This document shows, piece by piece, positions 44,080 through 52,935 of a stretch of 64,000 nt of DNA. This DNA is from an uncultured Candidatus Melainabacteria bacterium (lineage in GTDB: Bacteria; Cyanobacteriota; Vampirovibrionia; Gastranaerophilales; Gastranaerophilaceae): the NCBI GenBank assembly GCA_934728585.1, contig CAKVDZ010000007.1, positions 17,028 through 81,027 of the forward strand, in the 5' to 3' direction. The position numbers and the translations under genes were made by a program. Within the stretch, counting starts at the first letter, position 1. Each line of letters starts with the position of its first letter. The notes under the pieces are model-generated. The model was not told where the DNA came from. It did not search any database and was given only the letters and a program-made list of their open reading frames with translations.

Positions 44080-47000
44080 TTATCTAATTATAATGCCATT
44101 TTTTTGACAATAACGGCGTAACTCTGTATTAGCTGCCATAACAGTACTTACAAGTAAACCGTTGTGTAAGTTTTGAGCAAGATTTACGGCTTTATCATAC
44201 ATCTTGAATGCGCTTACTGCATAATCTCTTTGTGATTCAGATTTAATTGTAGACAATTCTTGTAAATATTTACCATATAAGAAATATAATTCTGATAATG
44301 TATCAAGCAAGTCAAACTGTCTAGCAATTCCGATTGCACTTTCAATGTAAGCTTTTGCTGAATCATAATCTTGTAGAGCCAAATATGCTTCACCGATAAT
44401 TTTATTAAATTGAGTAATAAAATAGAAGTTTTGAATTTTTGGACTTTGTGCAATATCTAACGCTTTAAGAGAGTATTCAAGCGATTTTTCTGGTCCTGCA
44501 GTTAGCAGTGTGACTTCTGAAATGAAATACCAAGATAACAATACGCCCAAAGCGTTCTTTTCTGTTGCAAAGTGAGAAACTTGCTCTGAATATATTGCAA
44601 GAGCTTGTTTGAATTTACCTTTTTCTTTCAAAACTTTACCTAACAATAATTTTAGAATATTTTTGCTAAAGATATCGTTATTGTTATTTACGAAAGTAAC
44701 TATTTGGAACAACTCATCTTGAATTCCGTCAAGTTGGTTTCGCATAATGCTATTTAAAACGCTGATTAAGTTCCAAGTTGTAATAGCTTGTGCGTCCATA
44801 ATATCGTTATTTTTGTATTGTTTTAGAGTTTCTTCCAAAATCTGTTCAGATTCTTTTATTTCCCCTTTTAAAGTGTTTGCTAATGCAAGTGTTAACTTAG
44901 TTTTGCAAATATATAAATCATTGTTGATATGGTTCTTTTCAATAATTTCAAAAATTGTACTTACAACGCCGATTGAACGGTTGTCGCCTTGTAGGACTAA
45001 AGCATTTGCTAGAATTAAGTAGGTTTGAAGCCATGTTTCAAACAAATCTTCAATTTTGATGTTTTTATGTTGTCTTGTTGTGTCTAAATTTCTTTCAAAA
45101 GCTGGAAGTAATTCTGTATCAATTAAATCAACAACTTCGCCAAAATTACCTATTGTAAGTAAAGATTCAAGTTTTCTTGATTTAACCATAGCAATTTCTA
45201 AGTCGTAACTTGGGTCAATATTTGCAACAGCATTATCAACGCATTCTATTACACCAAAATGGTTTCCGACTTTGTGACAACATTGTGTCAAGTAGCCAGT
45301 TAGTTCGAATTCTTTTAAATTATCTTCTAATCTTCTAACGTGTTCTATAACTTTTGGTAAATATTCAATCGCGGCTTTTGGATTGTTGAATGACATAATT
45401 TTACCAAGACGTTCATAAATATTGTTTTTAATTAATGAACTATTCAAACCTTGTAGCTTTTTAACTAGCAATAATGAATATTTTTGCGCCATTATGTAGA
45501 TATTTTCATCACCAATAGCTGCAGTTTGTCTAACAACTTCAGACCAAGCATTTAATGCACTCAAATTTTCGTTTAAGTTTGTCGCAATTAACGCTAATGA
45601 TGAGTGAGATGAAAGTGTAAATCCAGATAAAATTACAAACAATTTTTCATTTATGTTCATAAAGTTTTTATCTTTGCGACCTATTTCTAAAATAGTTTTC
45701 CATAACAATGTACTTTTGAATTCATAAGCTGATTCGTTAACTGGAGTTATGTAGTTTAAATCTAGTAAACTTGAGAACAATTCTACGAACGATTTATCGT
45801 CAATTTTGAATAATTGGTTAAGGACTACAGGGTAGAACTTCAAACCAAGTACAGAAGCTGCGATAAGTAGTTCATAAACCATTGAATTTTCTTGCTTTAA
45901 GATTTCTAGTCTTCTTTTTACAACCGCTTCAAAAGATTCTGGTAATGAGAATGAAATATAATTTCTGCTCGAATCTGTTACTAAATTCAAGATTTGTTCT
46001 ATATATGCAGGGTTTCCACCAGTTTGCTTGTGAATAGTTTCTCTCAAAGATTGAGATGTTCCAACAAATAGTGGGTTGTACTGATTAATAAAAGTATCAG
46101 TTTGGCTATCATTAAATGGAATTAATGATATATCAGCATAAGAACTGTCAGTCAGCGATTTGTCATATAAATAAGTTTTTGCAGATTTTGGTTCGTTGTA
46201 AGTTAGTATAAATTTTGTATTTTGAAGACCTGTTTGTCCGTGTATAAGTGTTTTCAAAAACTCATAAGACATATTGTCAATGTGTTCAAAATTATCAAAC
46301 ACAAAAACAGTTTGCATTCTAGATGAAATAGTGTCAAAAACTTTTCTTAAAATAGAGAAAGTTCTTTTTTTGTTTTTGAAAATATTTTCGTAGTATGCAG
46401 ATTTTTCAGGGTATAAGAAGTTGATTAAATCATCAATTTCGTCATATTTTAAGTTAGCGAATTCATTTTTAAAGAATTTAATTGAATCTTTTCTTAATTT
46501 TTGCGTATTAACACAGAAATTTGGTACATTAAAGAAAGTCAAAAGAATATCTTGGAATAATCCACAAGGTGTAATTTGGCTTAGTGGAGTGCATTTTCCT
46601 ATTAGCCAAACAAATTGATTTTCTTTTAATTCTTCAATAGTTGCTCTTAAAACAATGTTTTTACCAATACCGCTTGCTCCGCTAAGTGAAATAATGCTTA
46701 CCGAAGTATTTAACAACGTATTAACCAAAATATTTTTTGCACTTTGTTGTGTGAATAAGTTTGGTGAATATTCAAAACCGCTGTTATTGTTTTGTACAGG
46801 TTTAATTGGAACGGTAACCTCTGGTTTTGGTTCAGTAATCTTAAATTGTCTGCTTGCGGCTTCTGATAAAATATTTTTAGGTTGTTGAACTTTTCTTGGA
46901 TTTGGTATTACGTTTCTCCTGTTTGGAAGTACGTTTGATTTTAACGGCAAAATTCCTTTTGGCGCTTTGTTTTTAGTCCCAGAAATGTTGTGTATTGTAG

Positions 47001-47808
47001 ATTTATTAATTTCAACTTTTTTCGTTTTTGGTAATACACTTTTTTGGTTTGATTTTGGCTTTTCTGCAATAATATCGTTGTTTGCAGAACTGTTTTGAAC
47101 TTGTTCAGGTTGAGTTTCTTGAACTTGAGGCGATTGCGTCATGTTCATAGCGTTCAATTGTTGAGGTAAAATGTTAAGTTGCTGTTGAAGTCCGCTCAAT
47201 TGTGCTTGAAGTGTGTTTAATTGCGTTTGCAAAGCTTCATTTTCTGCTGTTTGAACTTTTTTCTTTGCAACTTTGGTTCTTTTTTTGTTAGTTAGTTGTT
47301 TTGTTGAATTTGATACCTTTTTTGAAGACGTTCTTTTTGAAAGCATGTGATCGTAATTTTTCAATAATTCTTTTTCAGGTGCAAGCGGGCTACCCTCAAG
47401 TTTTGAATAATTAGGTTGGTTGCTTACATTGATAATGGTACTTCTTTGAACATTTTTTGTTTCTTGTATAACTGAATTTGTTAGTGCCTTTTTGCGTCTT
47501 GGCTGTTTTTTAGAAATTTCAGGCAATACAAATTGTCTAGGCGGAGTAAGTGTAGAGTTGTTAGTTAATTTTTTTGCAGATTTTTTAAACGAATGCCCGC
47601 ATTTTCTACAAACAGAAGCATTTGGAAAGTTTGCAGATTTACATCTTGGACAGAATTTTACTAATTCTGTACCGCATTCAACGCATGATTTGTTGTATAT
47701 TAAATTGTAAGCACCACAATGTTTGCATCTTGTCCCGATTTTAATGTTACAATGAGGACAGTTGATGGTTTCATTCGGTATTTGTTTTTTACATCTTGGA
47801 CAAATCAT
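44080..47808 (-). CDS. Zinc-ribbon, P-loop (STAND-like) ATPase with helical repeats
   Basis: This 1242-residue protein starts with three zinc ribbons, cysteine pairs at 3/6 with 17/20, 28/31 with 42/45, and 53/56 with 67/70. A long basic and Gln/Pro-rich linker follows to about 345. The NTPase core has GASGIGKN at 377-384, where Asn replaces the usual Thr/Ser, and a Walker B strand VFVFD at 501-505. From about 680 onward the chain is helical in a TPR-like pattern (YSEQVSHFATEKNALGVLL, AKAYIESAIGIARQFD). This is the layout of large signalling ATPases such as STAND/MalT-like regulators, with no recognisable output domain. It is the third gene after the acidic membrane protein and sigma factor genes. 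Confidence 0.78.
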   Translation of the reverse strand: MICPRCKKQIPNETINCPHCNIKIGTRCKHCGAYNLIYNKSCVECGTELVKFCPRCKSANFPNASVCRKCGHSFKKSAKKLTNNSTLTPPRQFVLPEISKKQPRRKKALTNSVIQETKNVQRSTIINVSNQPNYSKLEGSPLAPEKELLKNYDHMLSKRTSSKKVSNSTKQLTNKKRTKVAKKKVQTAENEALQTQLNTLQAQLSGLQQQLNILPQQLNAMNMTQSPQVQETQPEQVQNSSANNDIIAEKPKSNQKSVLPKTKKVEINKSTIHNISGTKNKAPKGILPLKSNVLPNRRNVIPNPRKVQQPKNILSEAASRQFKITEPKPEVTVPIKPVQNNNSGFEYSPNLFTQQSAKNILVNTLLNTSVSIISLSGASGIGKNIVLRATIEELKENQFVWLIGKCTPLSQITPCGLFQDILLTFFNVPNFCVNTQKLRKDSIKFFKNEFANLKYDEIDDLINFLYPEKSAYYENIFKNKKRTFSILRKVFDTISSRMQTVFVFDNFEHIDNMSYEFLKTLIHGQTGLQNTKFILTYNEPKSAKTYLYDKSLTDSSYADISLIPFNDSQTDTFINQYNPLFVGTSQSLRETIHKQTGGNPAYIEQILNLVTDSSRNYISFSLPESFEAVVKRRLEILKQENSMVYELLIAASVLGLKFYPVVLNQLFKIDDKSFVELFSSLLDLNYITPVNESAYEFKSTLLWKTILEIGRKDKNFMNINEKLFVILSGFTLSSHSSLALIATNLNENLSALNAWSEVVRQTAAIGDENIYIMAQKYSLLLVKKLQGLNSSLIKNNIYERLGKIMSFNNPKAAIEYLPKVIEHVRRLEDNLKEFELTGYLTQCCHKVGNHFGVIECVDNAVANIDPSYDLEIAMVKSRKLESLLTIGNFGEVVDLIDTELLPAFERNLDTTRQHKNIKIEDLFETWLQTYLILANALVLQGDNRSIGVVSTIFEIIEKNHINNDLYICKTKLTLALANTLKGEIKESEQILEETLKQYKNNDIMDAQAITTWNLISVLNSIMRNQLDGIQDELFQIVTFVNNNNDIFSKNILKLLLGKVLKEKGKFKQALAIYSEQVSHFATEKNALGVLLSWYFISEVTLLTAGPEKSLEYSLKALDIAQSPKIQNFYFITQFNKIIGEAYLALQDYDSAKAYIESAIGIARQFDLLDTLSELYFLYGKYLQELSTIKSESQRDYAVSAFKMYDKAVNLAQNLHNGLLVSTVMAANTELRRYCQKNGIIIR

Positions 47809-47827
47809 ATTTTACCGTGTTATCTCG

Positions 47828-48397
47828 TTAGTTAAGAGATTTTTTTACCGCTTCCATTAGTTCAAACAGTCTTTTTGATACTTGTGATTGAGAAATGTTC
47901 ATTTCTCTTGCAATATCTGCTTGCTTTTTCCCTTCCACATATCTAAGTTCATAAATTTGAAGATATTGTTTTTCTATGTTTTGGCTGTGCGCAATTACAA
48001 CCGAATCATAAACAGATTGTAGCTGTTCTTTGTTAATAACAATTTCTTCAGGTGTTGGATTGATTGTAATAAAATTGTAATTAGTGTCGTAGTTTCCAGA
48101 AAGAGTTGTTTCTTTCATCTCAACACTTGATGTTTCTTTATCAGTATTTGAAACATAACCTTGATGAGAGCGTCTAACTCTGCCCATATTTTTAAGCACG
48201 ACAACAATAGCTGTTGATGCGACTTTTCTTAAGTACGCTTCAAGCACTTGACCATCGTCCATCGTTTCTACTATCGACAATGAACGTTTACAAGTTTCAT
48301 TAAAAAAGTCTTCAAATAAATCTTCGTTACCTTGGTATTTCTTATCAGACTTTATTATTTGTTTGATTAAGTCTAAGTGTTCTTGCGCTAATTCCAA
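47828..48397 (-). CDS. Divergent sigma-70 family RNA polymerase sigma factor
   Basis: The 189-residue protein has a region 2-like helix (YLRKVASTAIVVVLKNMGRVRRS, about 55-77), a poorly conserved middle, and a region 4 helix-turn-helix (LRYVEGKKQADIAREMNISQSQVSKRLFEL, about 152-181). It lacks a long region 1 and is the size of ECF or group 3/4 factors. The start appears to be TTG, because an upstream ATG leads to a stop after three codons and no other Met lies near. With only a weak ribosome site, expression may be low. It is encoded between two very large unknown genes and might control the shared promoter element seen nearby. Confidence 0.78.
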   Translation of the reverse strand: MELAQEHLDLIKQIIKSDKKYQGNEDLFEDFFNETCKRSLSIVETMDDGQVLEAYLRKVASTAIVVVLKNMGRVRRSHQGYVSNTDKETSSVEMKETTLSGNYDTNYNFITINPTPEEIVINKEQLQSVYDSVVIAHSQNIEKQYLQIYELRYVEGKKQADIAREMNISQSQVSKRLFELMEAVKKSLN

Positions 48398-48450
48398 TTT
48401 TTAAACTTTCATCAAAAATCTGCTAACTAACACTTATATAATATCACAAC

Positions 48451-51400
48451 TTAGAAATTTATAATAAGAGAAAAATTGTAAGAATCGTTCTTAAATTCGG
48501 CTGTTGGCGCTTTTACGTATTTTAGAGCCGCCTTAACACTTTGTAACACGATTGAATCAATTTGTTTTGAACCACTTGAAACAGTTGTGTTAACATCTTC
48601 AACTTCGCCCGATTTATTGATTTTGATATCTACAATCATTTTATTTGAATATGGTAGTTCTGTTGCGTTCAACAAGTCTGATTGAATTGAGAACTTCATT
48701 GTTCTACCTGCTATTTTCAAGTAATTAACGATTGCGTCATTGTATGTTAAATCTTGCGGAATTTCCCAATATAAACGTTTTAAACTACTTGAAGAAAGTG
48801 GTTCAGGTGTTTTAGGAAATGCATTTGAAACAGACTCTGGCATTTTAGCTTTTTGTTTCAAACTTTCAGTCATGCTCTTAACGTCTTGTGGTCCGCCAGC
48901 TTCACCAGGAATTGCCCCAATAGCTTTCTTTTCGTCCATCATATCTGGTTCTATTTCAGAATCAGCTGTTGTGTCGTTTAATAATTTTTCATTGTCCTTA
49001 TCTTCTTGAGTTTCACCCTCAATAGGCATGTTTTGGTCTTGTTGATAATTTAATCCTTTATTTGTATTGAATTTATCAATAATAAAGTCTTTTTTCATAT
49101 ATCCTAGTGCGCAAACAAGAACAATCAATAATATTCCTAATAATGGAGATGTTGTTTTCTTTTTAGGTTGTTGTGGAACTGTATTGTTTACGTTGTTTTG
49201 GGCGAAAGATTGGTTAATCGCTTCACCTGGAATTTGATTTGCAGGATTATCTTCATATAATTGTTCAATAGTTTGTTGATCATTTGATTGAAAATCAGGA
49301 TTATATTGCTGGTTATTGTAATCCTGATTTTGTTCTGGATATGCTTCATTTTGCATTGAATTGTCTGCTGAAAAATCGCTATACATTGTTTCTTGAGGTT
49401 GTTGCATCTCTGGAATATCTTGTGTATATACGTTTTCATCAGTTAATTCTGGAATGTCATTTAATTGCATGCCAGAGTTATCACTAGCGTAATTGTTGTC
49501 ATCAATGTTCACATCAAGGTCGTCTAGGTTAATATCCGCGCCATCAATATCAAAATCGTCTAAATTGATATCATCAATGTTGAAATCGTGATCGTTTACT
49601 AAATTATCTAACTCTGAATCAATGTTTGTACTGCTTGCATCACTAGCTTGAGCTATCTCGTCATCATCAGTACCATCAAGTTCATCTAAGTTAAATTCAT
49701 TCAAATCAATACTAGATGTTTGTTCTTGAGTGTTAGAAGATGTGTTTATTATAGGTTCGTCGTTGCTGTCTAGTATATTGAAATCCATACTTCCAGAAGA
49801 TGTTTCTTCATCTGAATTATAAAATTCGAAATCTGAAGATTCCATCGCCATTTGAGGATTATTTATATGTGGATTTGATTGCTCAACTGCAGCCGCCATA
49901 TCCATTGTAAATTCTTCCAAACCGCTAAAATCATCATCTTCGGTATCGTTAGATGTTGATTGTGTTGCTTCAGCTTCTTGTAAAACTTCTTGTTGCGATT
50001 GAATATTTTCAATTTCCTGTGGGATATCTTCAATTTCTGATAAGTTGATATCACCCTCTTGGTTTACTTGAATTTCTTCTAATTCTGGAACATTAACTCC
50101 ATCTGTTTCGATTTCATTAAAGTTAATATCTTGAGCAATATCATCTAAAGAATTATTTTGAATTTCATTTTCTTCTGTTGGTTGAATTTCTTCAATTTCT
50201 GAAATAGGCTCAAGCATTGGTAAATCTGCATCTGGTTCAAGTTCTGGAAGTGATAAGTCAATTGGTGCTTCAAATTGTTCTAAAGATTCCATACCATCAA
50301 TTTGCATGCCCTCTTGTTGAACCGCGTCAAGTAATGAGCCTTGTTCTACCTCTTGTGTTTGTTCTGTTTGTTGAATTTCTTCTTGTGTGATATTTTCGGT
50401 AGATGCTTTTTCCATTGAATTGTCGGAATGAGTTGTATCTTCGCTGATTTCTTCTAACGAAACTAAATCTTCAGTTGGTTGTATATCTTCAAGTTCTGGA
50501 AGTTCAGTTGTATCTGTAAATTCATCTAAATTAGTTTCAGATAAATCGCTTAAATCTGCTGTAGTATTGTCGAGGTTGAAGTCTTCTAAATTAATATCAC
50601 TAGGAGATGCGGTTGTATCGTCAAGTTGAATTTCATTTGTTGTTGATAAATCATCAAGGTTAAATTCTGTTAAATCTTGTTCAGAAGCTTCATTATTTGC
50701 TTCAAGTCCCTCAAATCCCTCAAAACCACTATTTTGCATATCAATAGCCTCAAAATCTTGTAGTGTAACTTCAGAATTGTCATTATTGTTATCGCTTAGA
50801 CTTTCAAATTCATTGAAGTCAGCAAAACTTGCAAGTTCTTCGTCAGATGGTAATTTTTCTAGCTCTCCAGGTTCTTCTATTTTAGCATCAGAATCTTCTG
50901 GTAATTCTTCAAATTCACCCTCAATTATATTTTCATCTTCCAACATGTTATTATCCTTATTTTCTTCATCAATAAAATCTTCTACAAAGTCCGCAACAGT
51001 TGCATCTGCAATTTCATCAAGGTCAATATCTGTGTTAAAATCGCCCTCTGACAAATCATCTTTATAAATTTGTTGCGCCCCTAAAACATCAAGCACAGAA
51101 TCGCTTAAAATCTCGTCAGTATGTGCTAAATCAGTTGAAACAAGTTCAAAATGTTCAAATTCTTTAAACATTTTTCTCAATTCAGAACTTTTTGTTAATT
51201 GAGCATATAAAAAATGTTTTTCGTTATTTAATATGTCGCCATCAATAAAATTAACAAGTAGGCTTTCAGCTTTTAAAATATCGTTTTCTGGCGGATTAAT
51301 ATTGCTTTGCGGTTTTGATTTTTGTAATACGTTTTTTAAACTTTTGTCATTGTATAAATTATCTTTGCTTACATAGTAATAATCTTTGTTACCATTATTT

Positions 51401-51807
51401 TTATCAATTTCTTCTGGTGCAATTGCTCCGATAAATTCGGCATAAGAAAAGTCTTGAGATATTTTTATAAATATATATATGTCAGGAGTTGTATTAAATT
51501 CAAATTGTGATTTTGGCACAAATAACTGATTTTCGTCAGGTACAACTCTCACATCAACTTTGATATTATTAACGCAAATATCTGCTATGTCCATATCTTT
51601 TAATACAGCAGGAATAGTGTACATGCTTTCGTAATTATCAGCTTTTATATCAATTGAATGTAAGAATTTAATACCTAATCTTGCACCCAAAACATTTGCA
51701 AAAGCACGTTTTTGCTCATTATCGCTAATATTTTTAGAAGATAAAGACGCATCAGTAATGTCATCTTTTGTAATTTCTATAACATTTTTTTCATCAAAAA
51801 TACTCAT
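48451..51807 (-). CDS. Very acidic membrane protein with C-terminal TonB-like domain
   Basis: This 1118-residue protein has a beta-rich N-terminal region of about 170 residues, then about 650 residues of extremely Asp/Glu-rich repeats such as DINLDDF, ELEDIQ and NLDDLS. An Asn/Gln-rich stretch leads to one membrane helix at about 890-906 (GILLIVLVCALGYM). The last 90 residues resemble a TonB C-terminal fold: 'MIVDIKINKSGEVEDVNTTVSSGSKQIDSIVLQSVKAAL'. Topology would put the acidic part inside and the TonB-like domain outside. AAGGGAAG precedes the ATG. It is divergent from the gene at 51980. The role may be envelope-spanning contact; this is inference. Confidence 0.75.
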   Translation of the reverse strand: MSIFDEKNVIEITKDDITDASLSSKNISDNEQKRAFANVLGARLGIKFLHSIDIKADNYESMYTIPAVLKDMDIADICVNNIKVDVRVVPDENQLFVPKSQFEFNTTPDIYIFIKISQDFSYAEFIGAIAPEEIDKNNGNKDYYYVSKDNLYNDKSLKNVLQKSKPQSNINPPENDILKAESLLVNFIDGDILNNEKHFLYAQLTKSSELRKMFKEFEHFELVSTDLAHTDEILSDSVLDVLGAQQIYKDDLSEGDFNTDIDLDEIADATVADFVEDFIDEENKDNNMLEDENIIEGEFEELPEDSDAKIEEPGELEKLPSDEELASFADFNEFESLSDNNNDNSEVTLQDFEAIDMQNSGFEGFEGLEANNEASEQDLTEFNLDDLSTTNEIQLDDTTASPSDINLEDFNLDNTTADLSDLSETNLDEFTDTTELPELEDIQPTEDLVSLEEISEDTTHSDNSMEKASTENITQEEIQQTEQTQEVEQGSLLDAVQQEGMQIDGMESLEQFEAPIDLSLPELEPDADLPMLEPISEIEEIQPTEENEIQNNSLDDIAQDINFNEIETDGVNVPELEEIQVNQEGDINLSEIEDIPQEIENIQSQQEVLQEAEATQSTSNDTEDDDFSGLEEFTMDMAAAVEQSNPHINNPQMAMESSDFEFYNSDEETSSGSMDFNILDSNDEPIINTSSNTQEQTSSIDLNEFNLDELDGTDDDEIAQASDASSTNIDSELDNLVNDHDFNIDDINLDDFDIDGADINLDDLDVNIDDNNYASDNSGMQLNDIPELTDENVYTQDIPEMQQPQETMYSDFSADNSMQNEAYPEQNQDYNNQQYNPDFQSNDQQTIEQLYEDNPANQIPGEAINQSFAQNNVNNTVPQQPKKKTTSPLLGILLIVLVCALGYMKKDFIIDKFNTNKGLNYQQDQNMPIEGETQEDKDNEKLLNDTTADSEIEPDMMDEKKAIGAIPGEAGGPQDVKSMTESLKQKAKMPESVSNAFPKTPEPLSSSSLKRLYWEIPQDLTYNDAIVNYLKIAGRTMKFSIQSDLLNATELPYSNKMIVDIKINKSGEVEDVNTTVSSGSKQIDSIVLQSVKAALKYVKAPTAEFKNDSYNFSLIINF

Positions 51808-51908
51808 TTTAACTTCCCTTTATCTATTAAGATTACACGAGATATAAAAATATTCCAAAATTTTTGTAAATATTTGTAACAACTTTTTATGCAAAAATTT
51901 ATAAAAAG

Positions 51909-51940
51909 GCAATTTTTTCTGCAAAAAAAACTTCATGTAG
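51909..51940 (+). promoter_or_regulatory. GCAA-N15-AAACTTCATGTAG promoter-like element, copy 2
   Basis: GCAA lies at 51909-51912, with the second box starting at 51928 after exactly 15 bases. The second box is the most divergent of the four copies but keeps ACTT-x-AT-x-TA. It lies 40 bases before the ATG at 51980. Confidence 0.5.
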
Positions 51941-51979
51941 GTAAGGAAAGAAATTTATAGGTTTATAGGAGGTTTTTTA

Positions 51980-52423
51980 ATGGTTTCTGGTATCAATGCA
52001 AATGTAGGTTTTCAAGGTGGAATTAATACAGCGACAAACGCTCGTCCATATATGGCACAACAATATCAATATGCAGGTGCTCCAACAGCAGATACAGTAG
52101 AAATCGCTGGTAAGAAAAAAGGCAGTGTTGCTAAAAAAGGTATTATCGGAACTATTGTAGGTTTAGCAGTAGCAGCTGCTGCATTGTATGCAGGTGTTAA
52201 ATCAGGAAAATTAACAGAAGTTGCTAATCCTACAAAATGGACTGAAAAATTACAAAACTTAGCTTTTAAAGGTGGTAAAGGTGTAGAAACAGGTGTTGAA
52301 TATGTTGCGACAAAAGGTAAAGATGTAATTGACTGGGCTAAAGAAAAATTTGGTAAAGGTGCTGCTGAAACAACAGCTAACGCTCAACCTTTAGGTCTTC
52401 CATACTATCCTGAAAACAAATAA
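51980..52423 (+). CDS. Small membrane protein with N-terminal NVGFQGG motif
   Basis: The 147-residue protein has NVGFQGG at 8-14, a short disordered region, then DTVEIAGKKKG and one clear membrane helix at about 54-72 (GIIGTIVGLAVAAAALYAGV). The remaining 75 residues are helical and basic and end in a Pro/Tyr-rich tail. There is no cleavable signal peptide; the helix is internal. TAGGAGG is an excellent ribosome site. It is monocistronic, between the shared promoter element and a terminator. The function is unknown. Confidence 0.75.
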   Translation: MVSGINANVGFQGGINTATNARPYMAQQYQYAGAPTADTVEIAGKKKGSVAKKGIIGTIVGLAVAAAALYAGVKSGKLTEVANPTKWTEKLQNLAFKGGKGVETGVEYVATKGKDVIDWAKEKFGKGAAETTANAQPLGLPYYPENK

Positions 52424-52440
52424 TATAAATTTTAATAATA

Positions 52441-52474
52441 AAAAAGACAAGGTTTATGCCTTGTCTTTTTTTTT
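52441..52474 (+). terminator. Intrinsic terminator after the NVGFQGG protein gene
   Basis: A 12-bp stem, AAAAAGACAAGG with CCTTGTCTTTTT, has a TTTATG loop and a T tract, 18 bases after the stop. Confidence 0.9.
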
Positions 52475-52521
52475 GTTTAAGTCCTTTATTTTTATAAATT
52501 TTAATATTATTTAAAATTTTA

Positions 52522-52553
52522 GCAATTTTTTTTAATGGAAATACTTTATATAA
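52522..52553 (+). promoter_or_regulatory. GCAA-N15-ATACTTTATATAA promoter-like element, copy 3
   Basis: GCAA lies at 52522-52525 and ATACTTTATATAA at 52541-52553, exactly 15 bases apart. Copy 4 at 56038 has the same two boxes and nearly the same spacer (a T tract, then A-rich). It lies 40 bases before the ATG at 52594. Confidence 0.65.
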
Positions 52554-52593
52554 GTGGTTATTTTTATATTTATTATTTTGGAGGTTTTCTATT

Positions 52594-52893
52594 ATGACAA
52601 GAATTGTCCCAGATCAACAAATTGGCTATAGTCCAAGAATGGAAAATGTTGGTTTTAGAGGTGGCAGACCTGAATATCAGGATTATACAAGAAGAAGTGA
52701 CTATTTAGCAGAAGATACATTTGATTCACCAAATAGAAAGCCAGAAAAAGAAGATGGCGTTATTAAATCAACTTGCAAGGCAATTGGTAATGGCGTTAAA
52801 TCATTTGTAAATATGACAGTAGATGCATTTGCAAAAGCCGCAACAGATGTTGTTGTAGAAAAAACTGTTGGTAAAATTACTCATAAACAATAA
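52594..52893 (+). CDS. Small protein with N-terminal NVGFRGG motif
   Basis: The 99-residue protein has NVGFRGG at 18-24. An Arg/Tyr/Asp-rich polar region follows to about 60, then a helical C-terminal part (GNGVKSFVNMTVDAFAKAATDVVVEKTV) that is amphipathic rather than clearly transmembrane. No signal peptide is present. GGAGG precedes the ATG. The motif and promoter match the gene at 51980, although the rest of the sequence does not align. It is probably a member of the same regulon; its function is unknown. Confidence 0.72.
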   Translation: MTRIVPDQQIGYSPRMENVGFRGGRPEYQDYTRRSDYLAEDTFDSPNRKPEKEDGVIKSTCKAIGNGVKSFVNMTVDAFAKAATDVVVEKTVGKITHKQ

Positions 52894-52908
52894 TTGAAAT
52901 TATTAATA

Positions 52909-52935
52909 AAAAAGTGGCCGAAAGACCACTTTTTT
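52909..52935. terminator. Terminator between the NVGFRGG protein gene and hemW
   Basis: The stem AAAAAGTGG with CCACTTTTT, plus a small inner mismatch and a GAAA tetraloop, is flanked by A and T tracts. The right arm runs into the hemW stop codon at 52934-52936, so it can serve both convergent genes. Confidence 0.8.

Noticed and set aside
44214..44453. Out-of-frame ORFs inside the large minus-strand genes (for example here and at 49188-49439)
   Set aside because: They lie wholly inside long, well-supported genes and show only the frame-shifted composition of those genes.
49450..50750. Repetitive DNA inside the acidic protein gene, considered as a repeat array or CRISPR
   Set aside because: The repeats are in frame, degenerate and encode Asp/Glu-rich peptide; there are no constant repeats with unique spacers.
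51909..51925. Possible sigma-54 promoter (GGCAATTTTTTCTGC)
   Set aside because: GG and GC are one base too far apart for the strict -24/-12 spacing, and the three sister elements lack the GC box.
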